The translations under genes and the position numbers were made by a program. From Allobrachymonas sp. (GTDB lineage: Bacteria > Pseudomonadota > Gammaproteobacteria > Burkholderiales > Burkholderiaceae_C), in the NCBI GenBank assembly GCA_017996515.1, contig JAGOGU010000086.1, positions 1 to 6,246 of the forward strand: 6,246 nucleotides of DNA, given 5' to 3'. The notes beneath the pieces are model-generated. The model made no database searches. It was not told where the DNA came from and saw nothing but the letters and a program-made list of their open reading frames with translations. Positions 5,674 to 6,246 of the stretch are shown here, piece after piece. Numbering within the stretch: the first letter of the stretch is position 1; every line of letters begins with the position of its first letter.

Positions 5674-6030
5674 TTAACAAGGCGTTTCGCTGAGGGCAAA
5701 CGACTGAATGTGAAAGATGACGGTGCTGCTGCTGCCCATGCCTGGGCGAGAGCGATTGGCGCTGCCCAAAAATCCTTTGAATTGGGCTTGCATCCCCAAA
5801 GGCTGCCGGTTGAGTTGTTCGGCCACAGAGCCTACGGCCACTGCCTTGAGCTGAACCTGCACCTTGCGCAAAGCGCCTGCTTCAACCACTTCCGACTGGT
5901 GTTGCAACACGCAATCAAGAGCCGGAATGCCTGCAGGGCTGAAGCGCAAAGCAGCCATCTCTGCCAGTTGTGCCGTCAGGCACCAGGAATTGCAGCTGGC
6001 AATGGCGGGAGCGCTATTGTCTTCTTTCAA
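5674..6030 (-). CDS. priB: Primosomal replication protein N (PriB)
   Basis: A single-stranded-DNA-binding OB-fold protein that helps PriA restart stalled replication forks. Position between rpsF and rpsR is diagnostic. LTAQLAEMAALRFSPAGIPA (18-37), LQHQSEVVEAG (42-52), LKAVAVG (61-67) and FKGFLGS (84-90), then VIFHIQSF (104-111), follow the PriB pattern. The start is unusual: there is no ATG or GTG in frame back to the previous stop at 6102. The first usable codon is TTG at 6030, giving 118 residues with a tail of about 13 beyond the usual start. The family's first Met would align near Cys13. An ATT at 6003 is the only other candidate close to that point. No strong Shine-Dalgarno precedes either. 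It begins 26 bases after the rpsF stop. Identity is secure; the exact N-terminus is not. Confidence 0.9.
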   Translation of the reverse strand: MKEDNSAPAIASCNSWCLTAQLAEMAALRFSPAGIPALDCVLQHQSEVVEAGALRKVQVQLKAVAVGSVAEQLNRQPLGMQAQFKGFLGSANRSRPGMGSSSTVIFHIQSFALSETPC

Positions 6031-6056
6031 ACAGTTTGTCTTCAGCGAGGAGTGGC

Positions 6057-6246
6057 TTATGCCTCGCTCGGTGTTTGTTGCTGAGCCTTGCGTGCTTCTT
6101 CACGCTCGACCGATTTCATCATCAGCGAAGGTGCAGTTTCGGCTTTTTTCTTCTGCACGGTCAGATGGCGCAGCACGGCATCGTTGAAGCGGAAAGCGTG
6201 TTCCAGTTCAGACAGCACGGTTTGATCGGCCTCGATGTTCAGGCAC
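6057..6246 (-). CDS. rpsF: 30S ribosomal protein S6 (C-terminal part)
   Basis: The gene enters from the right edge, so its 5' part is missing. The visible 62 residues begin [18 protein letters not shown] and continue [12 protein letters not shown], the conserved end of the S6 ferredoxin-like fold. A lysine-rich [20 protein letters not shown] tail follows, typical of betaproteobacterial S6, ending in TPSEA and a TAA. S6 pairs with S18 in the platform of the 30S subunit. It is the first known gene of the rpsF-priB-rpsR-rplI operon, whose promoter should lie outside the window. The tail would be where glutamate residues are added in some bacteria (RimK), but the sequence does not show whether this happens here. 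Confidence 0.95.
   Translation of the reverse strand, partial: CLNIEADQTVLSELEHAFRFNDAVLRHLTVQKKKAETAPSLMMKSVEREEARKAQQQTPSEA

Overview
The window looks like a chromosomal piece of a betaproteobacterium, most likely in the Burkholderiales. The main reasons are the ribosomal-protein operon order rpsF-priB-rpsR-rplI with betaproteobacterial-type sequences, and the coupled pair of a DUF815 ATPase and a Nudix hydrolase, which I recall as common in that order. The genus cannot be fixed from sequence alone.

The left half (1-3011) reads on the + strand. It holds the 3' end of a CPA2-type cation:proton antiporter, a complete flavin-dependent halogenase-like monooxygenase, and a FabZ-type hot-dog 3-hydroxyacyl-ACP dehydratase. 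The halogenase keeps the FAD site, a lysine at the catalytic position and the WxWxIP motif. Its C-terminal motif matches halogenases acting on phenolic, pyrrole or carrier-bound substrates rather than free tryptophan. With a dehydratase next door, the likeliest reading is the edge of a specialised-metabolite locus (aryl polyene, xanthomonadin or polyketide type) that continues left of the window. No ketosynthase, carrier protein or aromatic-precursor gene is visible, so the product is unknown.

The right half (3088-6246) reads on the - strand, convergent with the first, and is housekeeping. From right to left it holds the C-terminal part of rpsF, priB, rpsR and rplI, then a strong rho-independent terminator (4830-4862). 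A gene-free stretch of about 370 bases follows, then the DUF815 ATPase gene, whose stop overlaps the start of a MutT-like Nudix hydrolase gene. priB has no ATG or GTG at its expected start. The usual rplI neighbour dnaB is absent.

Non-coding points of interest are an inverted repeat just before the halogenase ribosome binding site, a nested stem-loop between halogenase and dehydratase, a TAGCGGC triplet repeat with one complementary copy upstream of the DUF815 gene, and a 14-bp AT-cored palindrome. I see no CRISPR array, tRNA, rRNA or insertion sequence.
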